DNA from: Viscum album
Lineage: Eukaryota; Streptophyta; Magnoliopsida; Santalales; Viscaceae
Assembly: GCA_963277665.1 (NCBI GenBank)
Contig: OY728131.1
Location: forward strand, 1,394,904,688-1,394,968,687
Direction: 5' to 3'
Length of the DNA stretch: 64,000 nt
Each line of letters begins with the position of its first letter. The first letter of the stretch is position 1. Of the stretch, positions 48,427-59,752 are shown piece by piece. The translations under genes were made by a program, and so were the position numbers. The notes under the pieces were generated by a model that made no database searches, was not told the origin of the DNA, and saw only the letters and a program-made list of their open reading frames with translations.

Positions 48427-49220
48427 ATGCCTCCACACAGACAGTCAGTTAGAGTTCCGAGAGAGTACCCGATGGCGGCCCACCGAGAAACAGGGCTCCG
48501 GTGCAAGGCCCTCTTACAATGTTGGCACCTTCTGGTGGTATACCAGAAGCACCACCACCCGTTGGGAAGTAGATGCCACCCGTCGTTTTAGCGGACGACG
48601 CACACCAACAGAGTGTGTTGCACGAGTTCCAGTAGTAGAGGCCTCCGAGGTTCCTAGTCGAGCCGACTCACAGGCGACTGAGGACTGGATTGAGGAGGTG
48701 GTTAAGATTTTTCTAGAGCATATACATCATCAGCAGGATGACATGTCGGTAGCTGATTATTCATCGAGGCGTACCGATCGTTCCTGGTACTCGATGAATA
48801 CGATATGATCAGTGCTTCAGAGCTTGGACATCCGAGTGAGATGTGTTTAGGGACATTTGAGAAAGAACTTTCTTTTTTACTCTATGCATTCCTACCTATG
48901 TTAGGATGCTAGAGAAAACCTTTCCGGTTGAATGTTCTTTGGCTAAGTTGATACAACCAGTGAATGTTAGTTGTGGGAAAGTAGCAAACTAGTGCCAGTC
49001 TCAGAGACTTGAGCGTGTAAAATGTTTCGAGAAGAGGAAGTATTAAGGACAGATGAATATTTAGGGAATAAGACGTGGAAGCGGAGCTAGGAGATTAGAA
49101 TGAGGTGGTGTACATTTCAACATGTTACAAGCACCTGACATTGTAGTCCCCGCCAGGCTCAGGGAGCTAGAGGGAAGGGAAATAGAGTAGATGTATGCAG
49201 TCAGGGAGTGTAACCCAAGG
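48427..49220 (+). pseudogene. gag: Element A gag remnant
   Basis: The frame starts MPPHRQSVRVPREYPMAAHR at 48427 and soon shifts. At 48745-48775 DMSVADYSSRRTDRS, and later KELSFL, match the gag pattern '..VADY...F......' and '.....KEL.FL...TY..ML.KA'. No intact CCHC knuckle was found; the NC part is a decayed G/R-rich stretch at 49030-49200. Confidence 0.6.
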
Positions 49221-49239
49221 GATCTAATAATGATTCTAG

Positions 49240-49445
49240 GTACGATCTGTGTCTACTGTTATCTGCCGTATTAATAGACATAGGTACCAATCATTCTTTC
49301 CTTCCATGTATCTTGTCCTAGGACTACAGTTTCCGGTTAAATCGTTGACTTGAACCTCATATTTGGAGATACCTTTGGGAGGAGACTCGATAATCACACT
49401 TACACCGATGGTGCGATCAAACCATTGAGGCGTGAGTTTTGGATG
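49240..49445 (+). pseudogene. pol: Element A protease remnant
   Basis: VLIDIGTNHSFLP (about 49268-49306) corresponds to the family's 'LFDSGATHSFIS', with D-I-G for D-S-G, followed by LGLQFPVKSLT and LEIPLGGDSIITLTP, matching the '..L.....V.TPLG......' stretch. Downstream pol domains are absent: 49446-49690 shows only decayed frames. Confidence 0.6.
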
Positions 49446-49674
49446 AAACCTCATGGTGGCAGCATCGAGGCCTTACGAAGTTGGTTTGTGTATGGATTGG
49501 ACCTCCACAGTTCATACTCAGATTGACTGTATTAGGCAACAAGGTTGTGTTTTATCTACAACATTGGAGTAGGGTTTTCTTTGGTCGACGAAAAAGGAAT
49601 CCCAGGCATCACATGATAAACTCATGCATAGGAGGGTGCATCTAATCAATCTTGAGTCGGCTGACAGGTGATGG

Positions 49675-50105
49675 AGACCTCTAGAATTTGAGGATGGCAG
49701 CCACGTCATTCTACGGGTCTCACCTCGATGAAGTTTACGATGAATAGGATAAGATGAAAAGTTATCTCTGAGGTTAATCAGACCTTTTCGGATCCCCAGC
49801 AAGGTTGGGGAGGTGGATTACTACTTATCTTTTTCACCCTAGTTTCACCGGGTGTATGACGTCTTCCACGTATCTCAGATAAGGAGATACGTGCATGACC
49901 CATCTCACATCATCGACCACAGGGAGCCGGACATCGATGACAGGGCGACTTTCATGGAGGTTCCAATGGAGATTGAAAAATCAACAGGGCCGGTACCTAT
50001 GTGGAAGGTTGATACCTCTGGTGCACGTCTGTTGGCATCATGAGAACCTCCAGGAGAGCACATGGGAGCGAGAGGCTAATATGCATGCTCAATACTCCCC
50101 TTTTT
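49675..50105 (+). pseudogene. pol: Element A integrase C-terminus and chromodomain
   Basis: RPLEFEDGSHVILRVSPR, then KLSLRLIRPF and VYDVFHVSQIRRYVHDPSHI match the GPY/F-type tail of chromovirus integrase. MEVPMEI, and after a shift RLIPLVHVCWHHENLQESTW and EREANMHAQY, match the chromodomain end '..V.W....EATWE.E..M...YP'. One frameshift lies between the two parts; here the Trp is retained. Confidence 0.75.
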
Positions 50106-50145
50106 TTTTACTTAGTTTGAGTTGTAGCTTACGGTGATGTAAAGC

Positions 50146-50166
50146 ACTGAGGTGGGGATAATTTAA
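50146..50166 (+). other. Polypurine tract of element A
   Basis: Purine-rich ACTGAGGTGGGGATAATTTA lies immediately before the 3' LTR start TGACCTGG. This follows the chromodomain at the distance usual for the family. Confidence 0.65.
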
Positions 50167-52817
50167 TGACCTGGAAATTTCCATTCAAATTTTTTTCTTA
50201 AAAACACTAGAATTTTACGAGTCTGAAGTTTCTGACGGTGCATGATTTCAACGCTCGGTGTACCCAGAATCTATTTCTGAAATTTTGGTTAGGTTTAAGT
50301 TAACGTGCTTAAGCAGTTTTCCTAAAAAAAGTAGAATAACTCTTAAATGGTTACTCAAATCAGAAATATGAGGGATGTATTACACCTAGGATGGCGGGTT
50401 TACCCTAGGCGTGACTTAAGTTTAGTCGGAGCGTGCCTCCTCTGTGAAATCCGAAAATGGCATAACCGTAAATGAAATAATTAAGTAAATTATTTTATTT
50501 TCAAAATGCTTATAACTCACAAACGGTATCTCGGATTAAAAATCCTAGACCACAATTGAACTTGTGTGGTGATAATTTATTTATGAAGATATTAACATTG
50601 GCCGGCGCAGGCCCCTAGAAAAAGTTAGTTTTTAGCTATAAATAAAATAATTAAGTGACAATTATTTTATTGTAAAATTCATAACTTCTAAATAGTTACC
50701 GGGATTGAAAATCATAGAGTATCATTGGGTTTGTTGGGGTGAGTATCACCTAGGCAGAGCCTAACCTCAGTCGTTGTGGTTCGAGGATGACTGATAATAA
50801 TTTTTGTGATCTTTTTTTCAGGAACGTTCAGTAAACGCGCGGGCGGCATTTTGTATCTTTTGAATAGGTGCTCGGAATTGAAATCCGAGGACTCCGATAA
50901 ACTCACAGCGCTGGTATTCTCTTAAGAAGACCTTTACCATAGTTTTATTTGGTCGAGAGTATAAGTTATATTTTGGGGATTCATAATAAATTAAATAAAA
51001 TTGTTGTGTTACAGAATATTATTTTGATGGTGGTTATTACCTCCAAAGGGAGGCTGGAGATGGGGCCCACTCCCACATAACCTCCCATGGTAGGATAATA
51101 TGTGGTGGGGCCCACACGTGCATCTAACCCTTCAACTTCCTTAAAACTCTTTGAAACCCCCCCCCCCCATTACTCCTATACTCTCCACCTATCCTCTTTT
51201 ATTTTAATCTCTTCACATTCTATCCCCTCTCATGAATGTGCCAAAAAACTATCAATTAATGAACAATTAATTTTGGCACCTCTAATTTTTGAAATAATTT
51301 TAAAATCATGAGAGGATAAAATAATAGCCTATGCTATTATTTTGGGTTGACAGTTGTTGTGTTGGGAGTGTTTTGGGAGAATTGGAAATGGAGAGTTCTT
51401 CCCACGAGGAACGACGTACTCTCTCAATGAAGAACATGAAGAACGCTCCATGACTCGAAGGACGTGAAGAAACTTCTCTACTTCCTCAACCTAGGAATGA
51501 AAGTAGGAGACACCACAGAGATCACCATCTACATTTCTTATTCCTCCGTGTCATGGGAGAAGACACCACCCTCGAGGAACATCGATTACGCTTCCTCCTC
51601 GGATGCACTGCGATGTTAACGAATCGACATTGTATTCAGATTCTATTTCCGCGACATGACAAGCGAACATCAGAATCAAGGTAGGGGGTTTTACCATAAG
51701 AAGTATTCATTTTCTTTTATCATCATTTTTAAGAGGAATCATAGCATAGTTTTGTTATTAAATTATTGTACATCGTTCCTTTGATGAACCAACTGCTATC
51801 ACCATAAACGCAGAGGGTTCGGGCCAACCTCACACGGCCCGCCACCCTCCGTCGAATTTTCCTTTTGATGTTCCACGAAAAGGATACACGACATAGAAAA
51901 GAGGTGACAACAACATAGATGGTGAATAAGGGATGCGCTACCTGCATCCTCCTTGAACCACGCCGCCCCAGCGGTGCCCTGACGTACCCCCAGGAACCGC
52001 CGTCACGCTGCCTGGAGCCCCCGCTACTCGCCGGCGTGCTGGTCGGCCAACACAGTGCCCCCGGCACGCGTCCTGGCCTTCCAGGATCACTCCGATGACC
52101 CCTCGGTGCCCTGGTCGCGCTTCCCGTACCACACCGGTGCACTGCCCGGCCAACCCGGCGCCCCCTGCGTGCTGTCAGGCCTGCCCAGCGCTCCCCCCCG
52201 TGTCCCCCTTCTCATGCTACCTGCGCCTCTAGGAGTGCTACTCGGCCTGCGCAGCACACTCCGGCGCCCCCACTACGCCTTTCCCGCGCTACCGGAGTCC
52301 CGTGGTGCCCTTCCCTCACTGCCCGTCGCACCCCGGTGCACCCCGTGGCGCCCTGCCCGACGCCCCACGGTGCCCTGTCCACGCTGACAGGCACACCCCC
52401 GCGCGCTGCCCATCCCACCCCGGCACACTGCCCGGCACACCCCCACGCACTGCCCGACATCCTTTACCCTGCCTGGTGCACCCACGCCCTATCGGGTACA
52501 CTCGCCACCTGCCTGGAGTCCTGCCGGCCGGCCCGCACCCCACGCAGCCTATTCCCTGGCCTCCCAACCATCTACCTGCTAAACCGACCAGCCGTGCCCC
52601 TGCGGTGTCACTGGTTGAACCGGTCCTATCTTCTAGGCCAAGTTACCGAGCCGCCTATGTGGCGACTATTGGGCCGAACCACCCTCACGGTCTTCTGGGT
52701 CGGGCCGAGCAGACCGGGTCGAAACATAGTGGGTTGACCAACCCAATGGGCCGAGTCAGACCAAGCATGTCTGACCGGGATGACCCAAACCGGGTCAACC
52801 TAGACTGGGTTGGGCTG
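50167..52817 (+). repeat. Element A 3' LTR, 5' part only
   Basis: Begins TGACCTGGAAATTTCC and follows the 5' LTR to the GC-rich block, then stops at TGTAGAGACCCG of TR-GAG. A run of 12 C is at 51157-51168. The GC-rich part (51940-52800) is longer and differently arranged than in the 5' LTR. Confidence 0.82.
51940..52800 (+). repeat. GC-rich tandem repeat block in element A 3' LTR
   Basis: Copies of CTGCCCGGCCAACCCGG (52142) and a diverged CTGGTCGGCCAAC (52039) are 103 bp apart, the same period as in the 5' LTR, with further degenerate CTGCCCG(g/a)C units up to about 52460. It is longer than the partner block, which indicates expansion or contraction after insertion. Confidence 0.7.
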
Positions 52818-53858
52818 TGTAGAGACCCGTATCATGACATACATGGACATTACATTACATTTACGGAATACTTAGTACATAACAAAAACACACACACAAG
52901 GATCGTAATAGTTTAGTGTCTTTGGAAACTCGGAACGTAATCTTCTAATCGTGGTGAATGATCTTCAATATCTCCCATAAAGATCTTCCCTTTTTTTACC
53001 TAAAACCATTCTTTATATCATGGGAAAGAAAAAAAAACATAAAAGGGTGAGCTCAAATGCTCAGTAAGGGTAAACAAAATAAATATCAATCACATCATAT
53101 ACATAAGAACATAGCTTTTGGAAATCTTAACCTGTAAAAGAGCTCATAATATCATATCATGGGATAAATCATAGAAGTGAAAACGAGATCCCCATAATCA
53201 TAACATAAAACTTGAAACTTTGTGGCATGCACACATAATCATGGAAAATCATTTCTTGTTAGTCATGACTCATTGCCAAGACTATCTTAGTGGACAAAGT
53301 CCCTTTCTGAACCGAGTTCACTCCTCGTTTCAGTCCTGTATCACTGAACCGAAATAACCTTCCGTTCCAGCCATGTCTATCTCATGAGATATAAAATCTT
53401 TACCCAATTCATTGGAGGGAGATATAGGTCCCACCCATCTTATAATGAATCCTTTCTTATGTGTGCCACATAATCATAAAACATACATCATCACATAACA
53501 CATGTAACAAAAATGGGATTCTTGAAACATCATGACATCATAAATAAATTCATATAAGATAAAGGAATTCATAAAAATAATTCCATCACAACATGATCAA
53601 ATCAATGTAATAATAGGGATAAAAACAGAACCCTTTATTATCTTAGATGGAAAATAATTTTGATAAAACACTTGAACTCCATTCTTGAGGAAAATATCCT
53701 TTCTTCGTCAAAAACATTTTTCCTTTCATAACATGTCATACAACTTTAAAATAAAAGAAGTTGATTAAAAATAAACTCGAAAACTTGTAAAGGAAGCTTC
53801 TTGGAAATAATGTTTTAAAAATCCATTCCTGCCGTATAAGTTAAAAAAAAAATTCTTC

Positions 53859-53887
53859 GTACTTTTGTCGGAAAAGTCAAAAAGTAC
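53859..53887 (-). other. LTR hairpin H0, TR-GAG 3' LTR
   Basis: Perfect arms GTACTTTT and AAAAGTAC around a 13-nt loop. Position between H1 and the palindrome matches H0 of element 1. Confidence 0.5.
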
Positions 53888-54420
53888 CTCGTACGAAAAA
53901 CGACAAAAGATTCCTTTCGTATCTTTTACTAAAAACTCACCGAAGGGTAAAATTGGATATAAACTATTGTAGAAGGATGGAAATAATATTACATATTGAG
54001 GGAACATGGATGTGGATGATAAAATACACACCGGTAATTACCAAAGTAAAAACAATCTTGGATAAAAGTGAGATTGTGATATTTTCCCTTACCTTAGGTC
54101 CGATTTGCTTCGTATGTGTCCGAACCTCCTGTATAATGATTTAAATAATGTCATTGACTTATTACAGAATCATATTCATTATTATGATATCATATATGGT
54201 TCACTTATGACATTATATTACCCGTTCTTTTGTAAATTCCATGTTAAAGAAGCATTTTGGGTAAAATCGTTTCATTTATCGTAGGTGTTTTGACTTGTTG
54301 TTCTTGACATTATTATTACTTATATCATGATTTACTTACTTCCAGAATATAGAATATGATTTATATATCATATATATTCAGTATATATATATATATAATA
54401 GATAGATAAATGAAATGAAA

Positions 54421-54468
54421 AACACCGTTCATGGAGACGGTAGTCCGTACGTACGCATGAACGCTGTT
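54421..54468 (-). other. LTR hairpin H1, TR-GAG 3' LTR
   Basis: Arms AACACCGTTCATG (54421-54433) and CATGAACGCTGTT (54456-54468) pair at 12 of 13 positions. The 22-nt loop contains ACGGTAGTCCGT, which folds as an inner 4-bp stem with TAGT loop, followed by ACGTACG. Confidence 0.75.
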
Positions 54469-54624
54469 TTCCTTTCCTTATTGTCTTGAAATGGAAGTAA
54501 GTAGATGACATCCATATGTATATATATACATAAATCCAGTAGCTTTATAATGTCATATATTTCATTATTATTTCTTATATATACTTTATAATCATTCTTA
54601 AATGGTTAACATGGAGAATGAATC

Positions 54625-54671
54625 TCATCGCGTCGTGGAGACGGTAGTCCGTACGTACGCACGAGCGATGA
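54625..54671 (-). other. LTR hairpin H2, TR-GAG 3' LTR
   Basis: Arms TCATCGCGTCGTG (54625-54637) and CACGAGCGATGA (54660-54671) form 12 pairs with one bulged G. Loop identical to H1 although the arms are unrelated in sequence. Confidence 0.75.
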
Positions 54672-54811
54672 TATCATTTCTATAAATATTGAATTGAATT
54701 GGAGTGGATTATACAATATATCAGAGTCAATATGATGTTTTAATAACTATGTATAGTTATTATTTACACCATTATACCCATCCATGTAAGGTGGTGGTGG
54801 AAAATAGATTA

Positions 54812-54856
54812 CACCACGGCGTGAAGACGGTATTCTGTACGTACGCACGCGCGGTG
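54812..54856 (-). other. LTR hairpin H3, TR-GAG 3' LTR
   Basis: Arms CACCACGGCGTG (54812-54823) and CACGCGCGGTG (54846-54856) form about 10 pairs with one bulge and one mismatch. The loop AGACGGTATTCTGTACGTAC keeps the inner stem by a wobble pair. Confidence 0.7.
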
Positions 54857-55192
54857 ATTTCTTTTTCCGTAGGATGGATAGAAGGTTAATTAGAGTTGTT
54901 TAATATTTATAATAACATATCAGTATATAAGAAATACTGATGTTATTACTTTATCATGAAACAACTAAAGAAGAAGAAGTTGAAGAAGAAAAAAATTGAA
55001 AAAGATCGGTAATGGATATTACCTCTTCTTTGGAATGCCTCTTTGAATCCTCTACTTAGGGAACTAAGATTGGTCTTTGAAGAAGACCAGGACCTCTAGG
55101 ATGATATTAGGGAAGTGGATAAGAGATTTTGGCAGGGGTTGGCCGAGCTTGAGTGCTCAATTTGGTGTGAGGAGGAGGGGGAGGAGGTGCCC

Positions 55193-55200
55193 TTTTATAA
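55193..55200 (-). promoter_or_regulatory. TATA box in TR-GAG 3' LTR
   Basis: Minus strand CTTATAAAAGG after GCCCCTCTCCTCC. A GT donor-like site lies 178 bp downstream (55021-55022). Confidence 0.65.
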
Positions 55201-57570
55201 GGGAGGAGAGGGGCACCTTAGGAATTCTTAAAAATATTAATTTATAATAAATCTAACCCCACTTAAAAACCTCCAAAAATGACTCATATTCAAAGATTAG
55301 ATGAGATAGGTTTGTAATCTCATCAACCAATCAAATTTAGACATATTTGGATCTTATTTGAAACCTTATCATTTTGATTTATCATTATTTAATCTATTTA
55401 AGTTTATTTGTGGTAATAAAGCTCTAAATTTAAATTATAAAAAATTATTACTTATTTGTTTTTAATTTTCCATAATTGTTTACTTTATAACATTATAGAC
55501 CATATAAATATAAATTTATAATTTTTAAATATTTTTGTGATTTTTAAACAATTTTATAATATGTTATTTTTGTAAAATAACAATAGTGTCAATTTTGACA
55601 CTATCCATTTATTTGAATTTAAATAAAATATATACAGAAGATATGTTCGAAATAAAAGCATTAATATATTAATAAAAGGTCATATGTATCTATAAAATTA
55701 GTGCATCACATTAAATAGTTCATATAATATTTATTTTATTATTTTTAAAACCATTTATTTGGTTTATCTCTTAATAAAATAAATACGACAACATTTTTGT
55801 ATAATTATTTAATATACTTATTTGTTGCATAAAAATTAAAAATAAAATCCTATGATGTAAATAAATCTATTACCTTTCACAATAATACTTTTACTCGAAT
55901 TTATCATCTTAAAATCACAATATTTAAATTGTTATATTTATTAAATTATGAAGGTGACAACTTTGGCATCATTTAAAATAAAATAATATAAGTGTCATAA
56001 TCGCTTTTATAAGGCTCCAAATGGTCAACTATTCGACCATTGGATGATTATGGTTTACATTTACATGGAAAATAAGTTTTGGTTAGGTATTTGTGTATTT
56101 TATGGTCACTATTAGTTTAATAAAAACAATATTCTTGATTTTTCACAAGATAAACAATTTCTGCATCACTATTGTTTCATAATTAATGATAATTATTTAA
56201 TCCCTAAAAATTATAAATAAATTTATATGATGTAGATAATTTCATTAGCTTTCTGGAGACTATTCATGTTCGAAGTTTCATGAAGTTTATCACTAAATTA
56301 AAATTAATATACTTATAAGATTTAAGAAAGTGACATGTTGTCACTTTCTTTGGTTTTAATTAATAATTAAGTTATTTTCATGGCCAAATGTCCATTAAAT
56401 GATTCTAATCCGACCCTTAGGTGATATGGGTCTACTTTTAGTCATCCAATAGGATTTTTACATTTTTTAGGGTAATTTTAAAATTTTATATTTACCCTTA
56501 ATTGCCCGATTTACCTTTAACTATGGTAAATAAAATTTACCGTAGTTACTATTCATAATTCCCAAAAATAAAAAGTAGCTTATTAACATAATTTGGAACC
56601 ACTGATCCCAAATATGGAATCCATTTTTCCAAATTCAATACACAAAAGATGCAGAAATTAAATTAAAATTAATCCCGTTGTCGAGAGAAAACGGGTTTTT
56701 CTTTAAAACATTGCAAAAGATTGAATTGATTTAACCTACGAATTCAAGGTAAAATCAATGCTAATGACATACATTATATTAAATGGTAAAAATATATTCT
56801 GTTTATACTTTAAAACCATTCAATATTATAATTTAACCACATAAGATATTACGATGAAAAAAGTTGTTTTTAATTAAAATATAGCGTGTTTTTACTAATC
56901 ATTAAAATATGAAAGTTATCGGAAAAATATCAAAACTTTATCTAATGTAAATTTTTATATCCTGATTCAAAAGAAGAATATTATTTTGTCAAATTGAACA
57001 TATAAACATGTCAAAAATTATATTTAAAGTGGGTGTGCCATCAAAAGGCGGTAAAACTGCATTTTTTGAAAAATACTTATTTTACCCGAAAAATTTATTT
57101 TGTTCTTATACCATGTTCTAGAAATGTGTAAGATGAATAATAATGTTATAAAATTCGAAATTTAGTTAATACTATTCATAACGGCTAGTTCATGACAATA
57201 TTATAATAATATAACATTGTTTATTAAAACCCGGTATTGCGTACAACACACGCTATCGAGGAAGGTCGCGATTGCGTGTAATGCAAGCCAAGTCAGGGTT
57301 GCGTGTTGTGAAAGAATCCTTCGTTGTTTCGTAAAACAGAATCCAACCATATTTCATTTATACATTTAATATATATATATATATATACTCAATGTTGCGT
57401 AGAATAACTATTATCAAAATTGTGTGTAACACGGTCCAAGAATAGTGTTGCGTAAACTGCAAGCTAATACGGTGTTGCGTATAGCGCAGGGTAATCTTGG
57501 TGTAGAATACAACATAAGACATTAATGAAATTAAAATAATATTTTTTTCATAGAATCCCGGGGTGTTACA

Positions 57571-57583
57571 TTCTACCCCCCTT
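57571..57583 (-). other. Polypurine tract of TR-GAG
   Basis: Minus strand AAGGGGGGTAGAA immediately before TGTAACACCCC, preceded by TTTCGAGGGCGAAATTCATT, the classic Tekay/Del 3' internal signature. Confidence 0.85.
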
Positions 57584-58990
57584 AAAATGAATTTCGCCCT
57601 CGAAATTCGTCGGGGTTATAAATAGTTTACTATTTGAAAGTTTCTTTGATAGAAACCCACATCGTAAAAAGGAATACCAAAACTTATCTTTAAAAACAAA
57701 AGTATGAAACGTAACGGTTACCCAAATAAACTAATCACTGGGTTTCCACATAGGTGAAAATATGGATATGGAAGAGAAATCTAACCATCATGTTCTGATG
57801 GAGAGTGGTAGAGAACATGGCTATGGAAAAGCCAGCAATCACAAAGCCATAAATTTGTGACGATCTATGGTACCATCTGATTCATCAGATATAAGATCAC
57901 TAGGACAACATTTTCGGTTTTCAAGATCGTTTCCCTAATGTTAAAGAATTTGAATTAGAATAAATACTTACTTTATTTTGGAACAATCTCACTGTTGTTC
58001 GTGCCTTGAACAATTTCCACTTCATCTATTAAATAAATGAAGTTGAATTTGTTATTTGTGAAGTGTTAGCAGATTATGTGATAGAATGACGGGTCATTCC
58101 ATCTGTCTCAAACAAAAGGTTAGAAAAAGTTATTAAATATACATAAGTCATTCTATTGTGAGATTAATTGTATATGGTTCCTAAAATGGACTTATACTTC
58201 ATATATCATACTGCTTAATATAATAAAACTAGTTTCTACTAAATAGGGACTTCCTGTAGGCCAGTGGTAGGCGATAAAGGCCAGTCGCACTTCGGTTGTG
58301 GGTTCGATTCCCACAGCCTTGTCCGAAGCGATGGGCTGTCACCCGTCCTGCAGGTTGTCCTTTTTATAAAACTATATTACTATAACATCCCATCAATAAT
58401 ATCGAAAAAACTTCTATCCTTAAACAATACTAACTTATGTCCAACATAATTCATTCCAATCTTTAGGCTTATCCATAATACTGAAGTCCATTCTCATAAC
58501 ATAGTGAAAACGATTACCAGAGATTTAATACCATCGTTGATCCCCATATATCATAAGATATATCTTGTTGGTCACATTCCAAACATTCAAAGGCCTTAAT
58601 CTTGTACTCTCTTGAATACCCATTGAACCTTAGTGAAAACATGAATGCAGTTAAAAGTTAACACTTCTCACATACCGAAATCCTCAAAATTCTATATACT
58701 CAAACCATGATATCACTTAGTCCTTATATCAATCATGAGCTCATGAATACTATCAAACATTTAATTTTCTCCTTATCCCTTCATTATGCGCATATCATCT
58801 ACATTCCAAAAATATCTGAATAACCTTTCATGGATACTGGTAACATTAATCATACACTTTCAAAACACAAGGAAAGACAACAGTGTAACAATCCATAGAT
58901 GTCTCTTTATTCCAAAATTACACATGATAAACATGTAATCATTCCACTACATTCTCAAACCATTGACCGAGCTTCAAAAATTCTTTCATC
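57584..58990 (-). other. TR-GAG untranslated interior
   Basis: Apart from the SINE-like insert at 58247-58372, no open frame or known domain is visible on either strand. Its length is compatible with a deleted pol remnant, but no pol motif survives. Confidence 0.55.
58247..58372 (+). mobile_element. tRNA-derived SINE-like sequence
   Basis: An A-box-like TAGGCCAGTGGTAGG (58256-58270) and a perfect B box GGTTCGATTCC (58301-58311) lie 45 bp apart, as in tRNA-derived pol III promoters. GTGGG/CCCAC forms the T stem, and GCC/GGC the D stem. Acceptor stem halves do not pair, so it is not a functional tRNA gene. A T run (58361-58365) follows a short unrelated tail. The 9-bp near-repeat TCCTGTAGG/TCCTGCAGG (58252-58260, 58346-58354) may be a target duplication or chance. 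Confidence 0.6.
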
Positions 58991-59524
58991 TCACATATCA
59001 TTTGTAGTCTCTTCATCATCATCCACATAAATACTACCCATATGACCATACTGATTCTCTTCATGAGTCTTTACCTTAGGGCATTTGTTTGCATAATGCC
59101 CATACATTCCACATTTAAAACACTTAACCATTTTTGATGTCGTAGCAATACCATTATCCTCATCCATGGTGTTAACCGACCCTTTTCCTTTGCACTTACT
59201 TGCTTTGTGTCCTTCTTTTCCACACCCAAAGCATCTTCCAGTTCCCTTTAATCATTCTCCTTGATGCCTCTTCCCACATGATTTACATAGGGGAAATTTA
59301 ACTTTCTTTCCTCTATGATCATCATGGAACTCCATCTTTCTCTTTTTAGTCGAGTCAGGAAACTTACCAAATTTTACTTTATTGATCATGTTGTGAGATT
59401 GCTGATTCGACATAATAATGATGTTTGGACATCCAAATCCCATTTCATTTGGTTCCTCATGAAGAATATCATTCCATTGTCCATCATATCCTCCATTATT
59501 GTGAATCATCTTGTTTCCAGCCAT
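58991..59524 (-). pseudogene. gag: TR-GAG mini-gag with zinc knuckles
   Basis: Starts MAGNKMIHNNGGYDGQWNDI at 59524, about 230 bases after the PBS, and ends with ETTNDM and a stop at 58991-58993. One in-frame stop (59252-59254) replaces the last Cys of the first knuckle, CKSCGKRHQGE. The next two, CFGCGKEGHKASKC and CFKCGMYGHYANKC, are intact CCHC motifs. The basic KKRKMEFHDDHRGKKVKF precedes them. The capsid domain expected between the N-terminus and the basic linker is absent, so the protein of about 177 codons is essentially a nucleocapsid. It could bind RNA but probably not assemble particles by itself. Confidence 0.8.
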
Positions 59525-59752
59525 TTTCTAAAACCCAAACAGAATAGTGTTAGATGCAAAAATCATAATAAAGGGGGAGTAACATAAATATCTATCATCT
59601 TTGGTTTAATCTAATATCGTTACCATAGTTCTAGGACTATATCCTATACGTATACTTATCCTTAGGGGCATCCCTAGACATACCTTAGAAATATCTCTAG
59701 GGATATCACTAACGTTTTCGCATCCTAGTTTCCAATGGTTGACTAAACCTTT

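Larger units (their letters stand above)
44471..52817 (+). mobile_element. Element A: deleted chromovirus with repeat-rich LTRs (partial)
   Basis: Plus-strand element with a 3.67-kb 5' LTR (44471-48142), a tRNA-Met type PBS, degenerate gag, a protease trace joined directly to integrase C-terminus/chromodomain, a purine tract, and a 3' LTR (from 50167) that is cut at 52817 by TR-GAG. The remainder of the 3' LTR should lie beyond the window. The internal region is only 2.0 kb because RT, RNase H and the integrase core are missing. LTR copies differ at about 16 of 98 sampled positions. Confidence 0.85.
52818..57570 (-). repeat. TR-GAG 3' LTR (4753 bp)
   Basis: Plus-strand reading TGTAGAGACCCG ... 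CCGGGGTGTTACA. Nearly identical to 59767 onward, with 7 differences in the first 115 bp and fewer beyond. It contains the TATA box, donor-like site, hairpins H3-H1, H0, palindrome CCAATTCATTGG (53404-53415) and the ACTGAG/GCTCA motif near 53045-53070. A further TA run is at 57371-57386. Confidence 0.92.

Noticed and set aside
53765..54031. Minus-strand 88-codon frame, repeated at 60778-60981
   Set aside because: Located in both TR-GAG LTRs and conserved only because the LTRs are young; the second copy is already shifted. There is no protein motif, though a short leader ORF cannot be fully excluded.
58247..58335. Functional tRNA gene
   Set aside because: T arm and B box are good, but the acceptor stem does not pair and the anticodon arm is irregular.
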